Of a stretch of 64,000 nt of DNA, positions 47,404-56,976 are shown in pieces. Within the stretch, counting starts at the first letter, position 1. Each line of letters starts with the position of its first letter. The position numbers and the translations under genes were made by a program. Origin of the DNA: Gemmatimonadota bacterium (GTDB lineage: Bacteria > Gemmatimonadota > Gemmatimonadetes > Gemmatimonadales > GWC2-71-9); NCBI GenBank assembly GCA_029863245.1, contig JAOTVV010000001.1:186001-250000 (forward strand), in the 5' to 3' direction. The notes beneath the pieces were generated by a model. That model had not been told where the DNA came from. It worked only from the letters and a program-made list of their open reading frames with translations, and ran no database searches.

Positions 47404-48176
47404 CAACGGTCCTGCGGCTCCTCGTCCTCCACCACCTCCGCCTCCCCCTCTTGGATATCCTCACCCTCGGGTAGCTGGCGCCGGTCTTCGCCCTCTCCGG
47501 GCGGGAGCATTCCCATCTTCCGCTTCAACTCGAGCAGCTGATTGTCGGCGGTGCCCTTGTACTCAAGTGCCTTGAACTGCTGACCGAGCACATCCCCTTC
47601 CAGCTCGCCGGCAAGCTCGGCCGCCGCCAGTGCCTGCCGTTCCATGTCCTCGATCTTTTCTTCCATCCGCCGGAAGCTCTCGAAGGCGCTCTGGTTGGAC
47701 ATCGATGACATGGTTTCCTGGATCCGACCCTGCGCCTCCGCCCGACGCTGCCGTGCCACGAGCAGGTTCTTCTTGCGCTTGGCGTCCTCGATCTTGTCGT
47801 TGAGTTCGCGGAGCGAGACCTTGAGGGTTTCCACGTCGGCCTTGTGGCGTACCCACGTCTCGTGCATCGCCTGGGCGTGCTGGAGGTGTTCGTTGTGGCG
47901 GATCAGGGCCTGCTTGGCCAGGTCGTCCCGTCCCTCCTGGACCGCCAGCATGGCGCGCCGCTCCCAGTCCTCGGACGACCGCTTCTCCTTCTCGACCTGT
48001 GCCTGGAGCTTCTTCTCGTCCGCGATCGCCGTGGCCACTTCCTGCTTGGTCTTGGCGAGCTGTCCGCGCATCTCGAGCAGCAGCTGATCGAGCACCTTCT
48101 CCGGGTTTTCCGCCTTGCCGATCAAGGCGTTGATCTGTGCCTTGATCACCGTCGCCAGACGCTGAAAGATGCCCAT
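47403..48176 (-). CDS. pspA: PspA/IM30 family membrane-stress protein
   Basis: A 257-residue ESCRT-III-like protein that coats and repairs the inner membrane. The ATG at 48176 opens MGIFQRLATVIKAQINALIG, the amphipathic membrane-binding helix. The rest is long coiled coil (for example KVLDQLLLEMRGQLAKTKQE), ending in a highly acidic tail. It follows the array of small coiled-coil membrane proteins by 108 bp and overlaps the AI-2E permease gene. No PspF or sigma-54 site is seen. Confidence 0.92.
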   Translation of the reverse strand: MGIFQRLATVIKAQINALIGKAENPEKVLDQLLLEMRGQLAKTKQEVATAIADEKKLQAQVEKEKRSSEDWERRAMLAVQEGRDDLAKQALIRHNEHLQHAQAMHETWVRHKADVETLKVSLRELNDKIEDAKRKKNLLVARQRRAEAQGRIQETMSSMSNQSAFESFRRMEEKIEDMERQALAAAELAGELEGDVLGQQFKALEYKGTADNQLLELKRKMGMLPPGEGEDRRQLPEGEDIQEGEAEVVEDEEPQDR

Positions 48177-48284
48177 GTCCGACTCACCCCTCTCTCGATG
48201 GCACGCCGGCACCTCCCGCCCGCGCGCGTCCGTTTCAGCTGCTAATGTACCACGAGGACCCCGCCATGTCCCGAGCGGGGCCTG

Positions 48285-48581
48285 TTACGACCCCTGGGTC
48301 CCGTCCTCGCCGCCCGGAAGCAACCGTTCGTCGCGGTCCCGGGCCAGCATGCGCTCGGCAAAATCCACTTGCTCGTGTAGCTCGGCGACCTCTTCCCGCA
48401 AGCGCTCCACCTCCTCGAACACCGCGAGCTGACCCTCCCGCAGTCGAGTCACCTCGTCGCCGGCCACCGCCGATCCCCGCTGCCGGATCCGATCGGCAAT
48501 CGCCCGGCCCACCGGCGAGATGGAGATCAGAAACAGCGCGCCGCCCCCGAACAGAAACGTGATCGCCAGAATGTCTTCCAT
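48285..48581 (-). CDS. PspB-like single-span coiled-coil membrane protein (array member 4)
   Basis: A 98-residue product. An N-terminal membrane span (AITFLFGGGALFLISIS) is followed by a heptad-rich helix (EVERLREEVAELHEQVDFAE) and the array signature VDFAERMLARDRDERLLPGG. The same layout and signature occur in the next three genes. PspB of E. coli has this architecture (span, then coiled coil), so a partner of PspA is plausible, though similarity is by architecture only. Confidence 0.75.
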   Translation of the reverse strand: MEDILAITFLFGGGALFLISISPVGRAIADRIRQRGSAVAGDEVTRLREGQLAVFEEVERLREEVAELHEQVDFAERMLARDRDERLLPGGEDGTQGS

Positions 48582-48611
48582 GCCTCGGTCTCTCCGATCG
48601 TTCTCGCCCCC

Positions 48612-48974
48612 CTACCCCTCGCCGGGCTTCAGCCGGGTCTGTTCCCGCTCCCTCGTGAGCAGCCGCTCCGCAAAGTCGAGCCGCTCCTCGACCTCATTCA
48701 GCCGCAGTGTGAGGTCCTCGACAAGACCCGACTGAGCTTTGAGCTGTTCCAGACCCGATCGCACCCCATCCAGCTCGGCCTCTCCTGCGCCGAGACGATG
48801 GCGCTCCAAGAGACGTGTGACGATGCGATAGGCGCCCCAGAGGACAAACCCACCCATCGCCATGCCGAGCAGCGGCAGCACGATCTCGTTGAAGATCATG
48901 ACCGAGCCGATCTCGGGCGGCAGCGGAGGGATTCCTCCGGTCTGTGCGAGCGCGTGCGGGAGTGGGGCGGTCAT
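48612..48974 (-). CDS. PspB-like single-span coiled-coil membrane protein (array member 3)
   Basis: A 120-residue member. The membrane span is EIVLPLLGMAMGGFVLWGAY, followed by a coiled coil and the signature LDFAERLLTREREQTRLKPG. The first 25 residues before MIFNE are extra relative to the siblings, so a later start near that Met is possible. Gap of 30 bp to the next gene. Confidence 0.75.
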   Translation of the reverse strand: MTAPLPHALAQTGGIPPLPPEIGSVMIFNEIVLPLLGMAMGGFVLWGAYRIVTRLLERHRLGAGEAELDGVRSGLEQLKAQSGLVEDLTLRLNEVEERLDFAERLLTREREQTRLKPGEG

Positions 48975-48985
48975 TGGATCCGACC

Positions 48986-49258
48986 TCAGTCGCTCGGCGG
49001 GAGACGCCCCGGGTCGCGTTCCCGGGTCAGGACCCGCTCAGTGAAATCGACGCGCTCCTCGAGATCCTGCATCCGGCCAGCCAGCTCTTCCAGCATGGCG
49101 ACGCGCTCCTCGAGGCGCGCGACCGTCGGCTCCACCGAAGGGCCGGCCGAGCTGACCCGCCCGTAGTGGCGGTCCACCCAGTGGCGGATCAGCCGCGCGA
49201 CGGTGACGACGAAGATCACCCCGGTGGCCATCCCGGCGAACGGAATGAAGGGATCCAT
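48986..49258 (-). CDS. PspB-like single-span coiled-coil membrane protein (array member 2)
   Basis: A 90-residue member starting MDPFIPFAGMATGVIFVVTV (membrane span), with a coiled coil containing two LEERV repeats and the signature VDFTERVLTRERDPGRLPPS. It starts 36 bp after the stop of member 1. Confidence 0.75.
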   Translation of the reverse strand: MDPFIPFAGMATGVIFVVTVARLIRHWVDRHYGRVSSAGPSVEPTVARLEERVAMLEELAGRMQDLEERVDFTERVLTRERDPGRLPPSD

Positions 49259-49293
49259 GCGTCAGCCTCCGGGACGGTGTGGGCGTCGCCAGC

Positions 49294-49566
49294 TCATGCA
49301 GCCCCCGGCCCGAGACGATCCGTTTCCTTATTGCGCGCCAGCATCCGCTCGGTGAAGTCGACCCGCTCCTCGAGCTCCCCGAGCCGGTAGCGCATCTCGT
49401 CCAGGTCGGCTCGCAGGGCCTCGCTCTCGCCGGGCGAGGGGAGGGCACCGTGCTTGCCCGAGATCCGCTCCCCCAAGGCCTTGCCCAACGGACCGCGCAG
49501 AATCGCCACGGCGCCGATGGTGAGGAACAGCGTAATGGGCACCAGAAACGGTGCGATCATTCCCAT
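49294..49566 (-). CDS. PspB-like single-span coiled-coil membrane protein (array member 1)
   Basis: A 90-residue member with span FLVPITLFLTIGAVAILRG, a charged linker, the helix LRADLDEMRYRLGELEERVD and the signature VDFTERMLARNKETDRLGPG. It starts 3 bp after the stop of the decayed copy. Confidence 0.75.
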   Translation of the reverse strand: MGMIAPFLVPITLFLTIGAVAILRGPLGKALGERISGKHGALPSPGESEALRADLDEMRYRLGELEERVDFTERMLARNKETDRLGPGAA

Positions 49567-49568
49567 GG

Positions 49569-49765
49569 TCAGTTCCTTTCGGGCAGGCGCGCCGAGTCCT
49601 GGCGGGCCATCATCCGTTCGGCGAAGTCCTATCGCTCCTCAAGCTCGGGCGTCGCGCTGCTGCGGCTTCTTCACCCAGGCCCGGGCCAAGATTGCGAGGA
49701 TCGTGACCCCGCCGAACGACGCCACGATCATCGAGAGGGCGGCCCCGATCTCGATGGGATCGCAT
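49569..49765 (-). pseudogene. Decayed fifth member of the PspB-like array
   Basis: Remnants in register with the siblings are present: an ATG (49765) followed by one extra C and then DPIEIGAALSMIVASFGG (membrane span), a frame break after QQRDARA where most of the linker is missing, then ELEER, a TAG where the siblings have Val, and DFAERMMARQDSARLPERN before TGA. Three separate lesions (insertion after the start, internal deletion with frameshift, nonsense codon) indicate an inactive copy. Confidence 0.7.
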
Positions 49766-49842
49766 ATATCCGATTATCCTCCCGCTCCCTTGTACGGCCG
49801 CTGTTTCAAAAAGTGTCACGGCTGGCCGAATTGTAAAGCCGG

Positions 49843-52683
<2,841 letters not shown>

Positions 52684-52691
52684 AGCCTTTG

Positions 52692-52721
52692 AAGCTAGAC
52701 ACTGCCGGGTTTCGAGGTCAA
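52692..52721 (-). promoter_or_regulatory. Promoter candidate for uvrA
   Basis: TTGACC (52721-52716) and TAGCTT (52697-52692) are 18 bp apart. The predicted start falls only a few bases before the uvrA ATG, and no Shine-Dalgarno is present, consistent with a leaderless or near-leaderless transcript. Confidence 0.4.
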
Positions 52722-52745
52722 TTGCCGGGCCCTGCCGCGGGTGCC

Positions 52746-52774
52746 TTGCGGGGGCCCAAACCGAGCCGTAGCTT
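52746..52774 (+). promoter_or_regulatory. Promoter candidate for the cutA operon
   Basis: TTGCGG and TAGCTT are 17 bp apart on the plus strand, about 33 bp before the cutA GTG. The -10 is the same hexamer as before uvrA and cysS. Confidence 0.35.
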
Positions 52775-52806
52775 CTCGACCCCCGAGCCGTCTGAGGAGA
52801 TCCGGC

Positions 52807-53160
52807 GTGAGCGCCACCGACCCCAGCAAAGCCATGCTCGTCTTGACCACGCTCCCGACGGCTTCGGCGGCTCGCGCGTTGGTCCGGGCACTGGTCGATC
52901 GGGGGCTCGTCGCGTGCGGCACCATTGTGGACGGTGTCACGTCGATCTATCGGTGGGAGGGGAAGGTCGAGGAGGCGGCCGAGGTCCAGGTGATCCTCAA
53001 GACGCGCCGAGGTCGGTGGGACGCCCTGCAACAGGCGATGATCGAGCTCCATCCTTACGAGGTGCCAGAGGTGTTGGGGCTCACTATCGCAAGCGGGCTC
53101 CAGGCATATCTTGAGTGGGTGGGGAGCGAAACCACTGAATCGGAGGGTGGAGGGGCATGA
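52807..53160 (+). CDS. cutA: CutA1 family divalent-ion tolerance protein
   Basis: A 117-residue ferredoxin-like trimer-forming protein. The GTG at 52807 follows GAGGAGAT at good spacing. Family motifs are RALVDRGLVACGTIV, SIYRWEGKVEEAAEVQVILK and ELHPYEVPE. Its role in ion tolerance is defined only loosely even in model species. Its stop overlaps the next start (ATGA). Confidence 0.92.
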   Translation: MSATDPSKAMLVLTTLPTASAARALVRALVDRGLVACGTIVDGVTSIYRWEGKVEEAAEVQVILKTRRGRWDALQQAMIELHPYEVPEVLGLTIASGLQAYLEWVGSETTESEGGGA

Positions 53161-54113
53161 GTCGTCACAGACGCCGCCGTCGGTCCCGCCGACGGGCAGC
53201 CGCCAGAGCGGTGGCAGGTCGCGTGTTTTCCGACGCAAGCACGTCGCACGACCATGCCGGTGCTCCCTCGCGCCACCCCTTTCCTTTTGTATTGGCCTCG
53301 GGCAGCCCGGGGGAACCCGACCGCGCCGAGACGACAGCCGATTTGGCACCGGAGCAGACCGAGGCAACGATGGAACCGGACCTCCAAGACCGCGAGGCAC
53401 CACCCGACGTACCCGAGCGTCCAGAGCCGCCGAAAGTGCGTTGGATCCCCACTCCGCAGGCTCCCCCGGCACCGACCGCCACCGCACCCGAGCCCGCATC
53501 CGACGAGCTGCTCTATCGCGCGGCGCGCCAAGCCGAACTGAACGGCGAGAATGCGCGCGCGATCGGCATCTACCGCGAGCTGCTCCATCGGCATGAGAGC
53601 CACGTGGCGGCTCGCGCCAATCTGGCCCTGCTTTTGGGTCGGACGGGTCAGCCTGACGCGGCGCTCGTGGAGTTCGCGACCTGCCTCTCGCACGACCCCG
53701 GCAACACCGAAGTGTTGGTGTATCGGGCGGCGCTCCTCGCCACCGAGACCCGGTACGCCGAGGCGGAAGGTGACCTGCACACGGTGCTCAGAGTCGACCC
53801 AGGGAACGTCGAGGCGCACTATCACCTCGGACTCGTGCTCTCCCGCAAGGGGCGCTGGGCCGATGCCACCCCGTACCTGCGTCGGGCCATTGAGCTCGAT
53901 TCGAGCCGGGCGTCGGCGTACTTCTATTTGGGGGAGGCCCTCAACCACGTCGACGACCTCGATGGAGCGCTTCGGTGTTATCAGCGGGCGGCGGAACTTC
54001 GCCCCAACGATTCCCGTGCCCTCTACGGGATCGGCATCGTATTGGATCGCTTGAACCGTCCCGACGATGCCGCCCAGATGTACCGGCGCTCCCGCGAGAT
54101 CCTACGGCAGTGA
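53157..54113 (+). CDS. TPR-repeat protein
   Basis: A 318-residue protein. Residues 1-20 are almost all Arg/Ala, followed by a Pro/Glu-rich low-complexity region to about 115, then five to six tetratricopeptide repeats (for example NGENARAIGIYRELLHRHES, GNVEAHYHLGLVLSRKGRW, SRASAYFYLGEALNHVDDLD). No signal peptide. It is probably a scaffold; partners may be the coupled downstream products. Confidence 0.85.
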   Translation: MSRHRRRRRSRRRAAARAVAGRVFSDASTSHDHAGAPSRHPFPFVLASGSPGEPDRAETTADLAPEQTEATMEPDLQDREAPPDVPERPEPPKVRWIPTPQAPPAPTATAPEPASDELLYRAARQAELNGENARAIGIYRELLHRHESHVAARANLALLLGRTGQPDAALVEFATCLSHDPGNTEVLVYRAALLATETRYAEAEGDLHTVLRVDPGNVEAHYHLGLVLSRKGRWADATPYLRRAIELDSSRASAYFYLGEALNHVDDLDGALRCYQRAAELRPNDSRALYGIGIVLDRLNRPDDAAQMYRRSREILRQ

Positions 54114-54616
54114 TCCGCGTCGCGGTGGACGACCTCGCGTTCGTTGAGGCGGACGCGCTGGTCCGCCCGACGACCGCGAGCCTCGAACCCCTCTCTCCAG
54201 CGCTGCGCCGGCTCGAGCAGATCGGCGGACCGGCGTTCGTCCAGCAACTCGCCATGCCCATGCCGCTCGCGGTGGGAGCCGCCGTTGTGACGGCTGGCGG
54301 GGACCTCGCCGCGGAGTTCGTCATCCATGCGGTGATCGCGAGCGAGGTCGACCCAGTCACGCCGAGCGGCGTGCGGCGGGCGATCACCAGCGTGATGCAG
54401 CGCGCGGCCGACTGGGAGTTGGGCCGAGTCGCGACCCCCCTGATCGGCGCCGGCCCTGGCAACCTCACCCTCGAGGACGCCGCCCGGATCCTTGTCGACA
54501 CGGTCGCCACCGACATGCGAGCAACCACATACCCCAAGGAAGTGTGTATAGTGGTGGAAACCGAGGAGGATCGGGAAATCGTGGAAGCCTTCATCAGGGG
54601 TCGCACGCGGCTGTGA
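54110..54616 (+). CDS. Macro-domain-like protein
   Basis: A 168-residue product from a GTG overlapping the TPR stop (GTGA). The macro-fold outline is visible: ADALVRPTTASLEPLSPALR in place of DAIVNAAN, FVIHAVI, and VATPLIGAGPGNLTLEDAA for the second loop. The Asn pair and the GGG loop that bind ADP-ribose are not conserved, so ligand binding or hydrolysis is uncertain. Confidence 0.7.
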   Translation: MIRVAVDDLAFVEADALVRPTTASLEPLSPALRRLEQIGGPAFVQQLAMPMPLAVGAAVVTAGGDLAAEFVIHAVIASEVDPVTPSGVRRAITSVMQRAADWELGRVATPLIGAGPGNLTLEDAARILVDTVATDMRATTYPKEVCIVVETEEDREIVEAFIRGRTRL

Positions 54617-56151
54617 GGCGACGGGTCGGCGCCGTCGCCGTACTGCTCGTCTGGATCGGCGTCATGGGCTGGCTCGTCAAGCGGGAGTATTTCCGCCCGC
54701 AGGCCGAGCTGTTGGCCGAGGCCGGGCTCAGCGTCTCGCCGGCTGCCACGTTCTATCGGCTCGATCTGGGCGGACAGCAGATCGGGTTCGCGTCCAGTCT
54801 GGTCGATACCCTGCAGGACACGATCCGGGTGCAGGATCAGATGGTGCTCCGAATCCCCGCCCTCGGCTCGCTGCAACGGGTGGAGGCGAGGACCAGCGCC
54901 AACCTCACCCGCACGCTCCGGCTCAGGAGTTTCGACGCCACGCTCCGCGGTCAGGATGTCCGCTTCGGCGTGGTTGGACGGGTGACCGGCGATTCGGTTC
55001 TCGATGTCGAGATCCAGAGCGCTGATTCGAAGCAGACATACCGGATCCCGCTCGAGCGGCCCATTGTGCTCCCGGCGCTCCTCCCGCTCAAGCTCGCGTT
55101 TGGCGGCAACCTCGGTGTGGGCCGAACCTACTCGATGCGGCTGTTCGACCCGCTCACGCTTGCCGAGCGGGACGTGAATATCACGGTGACGGCCGAGTCC
55201 ACGTTCATCGTGCCCGATTCCGCCGAGCTGAGCGGCGCCGAACCTGTCTGGATCGCGGCGCGCTGGGATACGGTTCATGCTTGGAAGGTGAAGCAGGAGA
55301 TGGGCGGATTCTCGGTCGAGGCATGGATCGACGACGTGGGGCAAATCGTGCAGGCCACCACGCCGGTGGGATTCGCCATGGAGCGGACCGCCTACGAGAT
55401 CGCCTTCGAGAACTTCATGCGGCGGGAACCGGAGCTCACCGTCGAAGGGGTCGGCGCCGACCTGATCCGTGCGACGGCGATCGCCTCGAACGTGGCACTG
55501 TCGGATGCCCAGGACTCGGTGCGGGTGCGGCTCACGGGCGTCGACCTCGTCGCCTTCGATCTGTCGGGCGGCCGTCAGACGCTCGTCGGCGACACGCTCG
55601 TAGTGGTCCGGGAGAGCGAGGATCTCTTGAGGGCCCAGTACCGGTTGCCCGCCTCGGGCCCACCGTTCGATCCGTATCTGGTATCCGAGCCGCTCGTGCA
55701 GAGCAAGGATCCGCGTATCCAAGCACAGGCCCGGCAGATCGTGGGCCGGACGCGCGATCCGCGCCGGGCGGCGCAGTTGCTGAACGATTGGGTGCACGGC
55801 GAGCTCGCCAAGCGAGTCACCGTGAGCGTGCCGAGCGCTCTCGAGGTGCTCAAGACCCGCCGCGGCGACTGCAACGAGCACACCGTGCTGTACGTGGCGC
55901 TCGCACGGGCGGTCGGCATCCCGGCCCGCACTGCCGCCGGCCTCGTGTATGTGGACGGGCGGTTCTACTACCACGCCTGGCCGGAGGTCTACCTGAATGG
56001 CTGGGTGGCCGTCGATCCGACCTTCGGTCAGTTCCCGGCCGATGCCTCGCACCTCCGGTTCACGGTCGGCGGACTCGCGCGCCAGGTGGAGCTGATCCAG
56101 CTGATCGGCCGGCTCGAACTCGAAGTGATCCAGACGAGGTCGGACAGATGA
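54613..56151 (+). CDS. Membrane-anchored transglutaminase-like protein
   Basis: A 512-residue protein with one N-terminal membrane span (VGAVAVLLVWIGVMGWLV), a long extracytoplasmic beta-rich region and a C-terminal transglutaminase-like core. The catalytic triad is present: Cys420 (RRGDCNEHT), His454 (YYHAWPEV) and Asp468 (VAVDPTFG). Such domains are usually peptidases or amidases outside the cytoplasm. Starts at a GTG overlapping the macro gene and ends overlapping the ABC ATPase start. Confidence 0.88.
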   Translation: MRRRVGAVAVLLVWIGVMGWLVKREYFRPQAELLAEAGLSVSPAATFYRLDLGGQQIGFASSLVDTLQDTIRVQDQMVLRIPALGSLQRVEARTSANLTRTLRLRSFDATLRGQDVRFGVVGRVTGDSVLDVEIQSADSKQTYRIPLERPIVLPALLPLKLAFGGNLGVGRTYSMRLFDPLTLAERDVNITVTAESTFIVPDSAELSGAEPVWIAARWDTVHAWKVKQEMGGFSVEAWIDDVGQIVQATTPVGFAMERTAYEIAFENFMRREPELTVEGVGADLIRATAIASNVALSDAQDSVRVRLTGVDLVAFDLSGGRQTLVGDTLVVVRESEDLLRAQYRLPASGPPFDPYLVSEPLVQSKDPRIQAQARQIVGRTRDPRRAAQLLNDWVHGELAKRVTVSVPSALEVLKTRRGDCNEHTVLYVALARAVGIPARTAAGLVYVDGRFYYHAWPEVYLNGWVAVDPTFGQFPADASHLRFTVGGLARQVELIQLIGRLELEVIQTRSDR

Positions 56152-56906
56152 TTCGGCTCGAGCGCCTCACCAAAACGTTCGGCAAGTTCGTCGCGGTGAA
56201 CGCGATCGAGCTGCATGTCCCCCGTGGCGAGTTGTTCGGCTTCCTGGGGCCCAACGGGGCGGGCAAGACCACGACCCTCAGGATGATCGCCGGCATCCTG
56301 CGTCCCACCGAGGGTCGCATCTGGCTGGGGGGCGACGATCTGATCGCCGACCCCATGTCGGCCAAGCGCCGGCTCGGCTTCATTCCCGATCGACCCTTCG
56401 TGTACGAGAAGCTCACCGGCGCGGAGTTCCTGCGCTTCGTAGCGGGCCTGTTCGGGCAGGACGGCAAGGTTGTCGAGCGGCGCATCGACGAGCTGCTCGA
56501 CCTGTTCGAGCTGTCGGTCTGGAAAGACGAGCTGGTCGAAGCCTACAGCCACGGCATGCGCCAGAAGCTCATCATCTCGAGTGCGCTCATCCACAAGCCC
56601 GAGTGCATCGTGGTCGACGAGCCCATGGTGGGGCTCGACCCCAGGGGCGCGCGGCTCCTCAAGAACATCTTTCGCGCCTTCGTCGAGCGGGGCGGCACGG
56701 TGCTCATGAGCACCCACACGCTCGAGGTGGCACAGGCCATGTGCGACCGAATCGCCATCATTCAGGAGGGCCACATCGTCGCGCGGGGCACGATCGACGA
56801 GTTGCGACAGCAGACGGCGGCGGGCGACGCCTCGCTCGAGGAGCTGTTCCTGAAGCTCACCGGCGGTGAAGCCGTGAGAGAGCTCGCCGCCATCCTGCAG
56901 GACTGA
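56148..56906 (+). CDS. ABC-2 type transporter ATP-binding protein
   Basis: A 252-residue ATPase with Walker A GPNGAGKT (34-41), signature YSHGMRQK (133-140) and Walker B VVDEP (Asp157-Glu158); the form is that of ABC-2 exporter ATPases. The ATG overlaps the transglutaminase stop (ATGA). Pairs with the large permease 70 bp downstream. Confidence 0.93.
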   Translation: MIRLERLTKTFGKFVAVNAIELHVPRGELFGFLGPNGAGKTTTLRMIAGILRPTEGRIWLGGDDLIADPMSAKRRLGFIPDRPFVYEKLTGAEFLRFVAGLFGQDGKVVERRIDELLDLFELSVWKDELVEAYSHGMRQKLIISSALIHKPECIVVDEPMVGLDPRGARLLKNIFRAFVERGGTVLMSTHTLEVAQAMCDRIAIIQEGHIVARGTIDELRQQTAAGDASLEELFLKLTGGEAVRELAAILQD

Positions 56907-56912
56907 TGCGGC

Positions 56913-56966
56913 GAATCGAGGGGCATTGCGCGCTGTACGCTGCCCATTGCACCGATTCCCCTTTTT
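56913..56966 (+). terminator. Possible attenuator between ATPase and permease genes
   Basis: GAATCG/CGATTC (56913-56958) with GGGCA/TGCCC inside can form an imperfect hairpin, followed by CCCCTTTTTCCC. It would lower expression of the permease relative to the ATPase. The stem has bulges, so this is tentative. Confidence 0.3.
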
Positions 56967-56976
56967 CCCGTAGTCT

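Noticed and set aside
49766-49842. Sigma-54/PspF-type promoter ahead of the PspB-like array
   Set aside because: No GG-N10-GC element of the -24/-12 type was found. AT-rich stretches (TTTACA, TTTTTGAAA) do not give properly spaced -35/-10 boxes.
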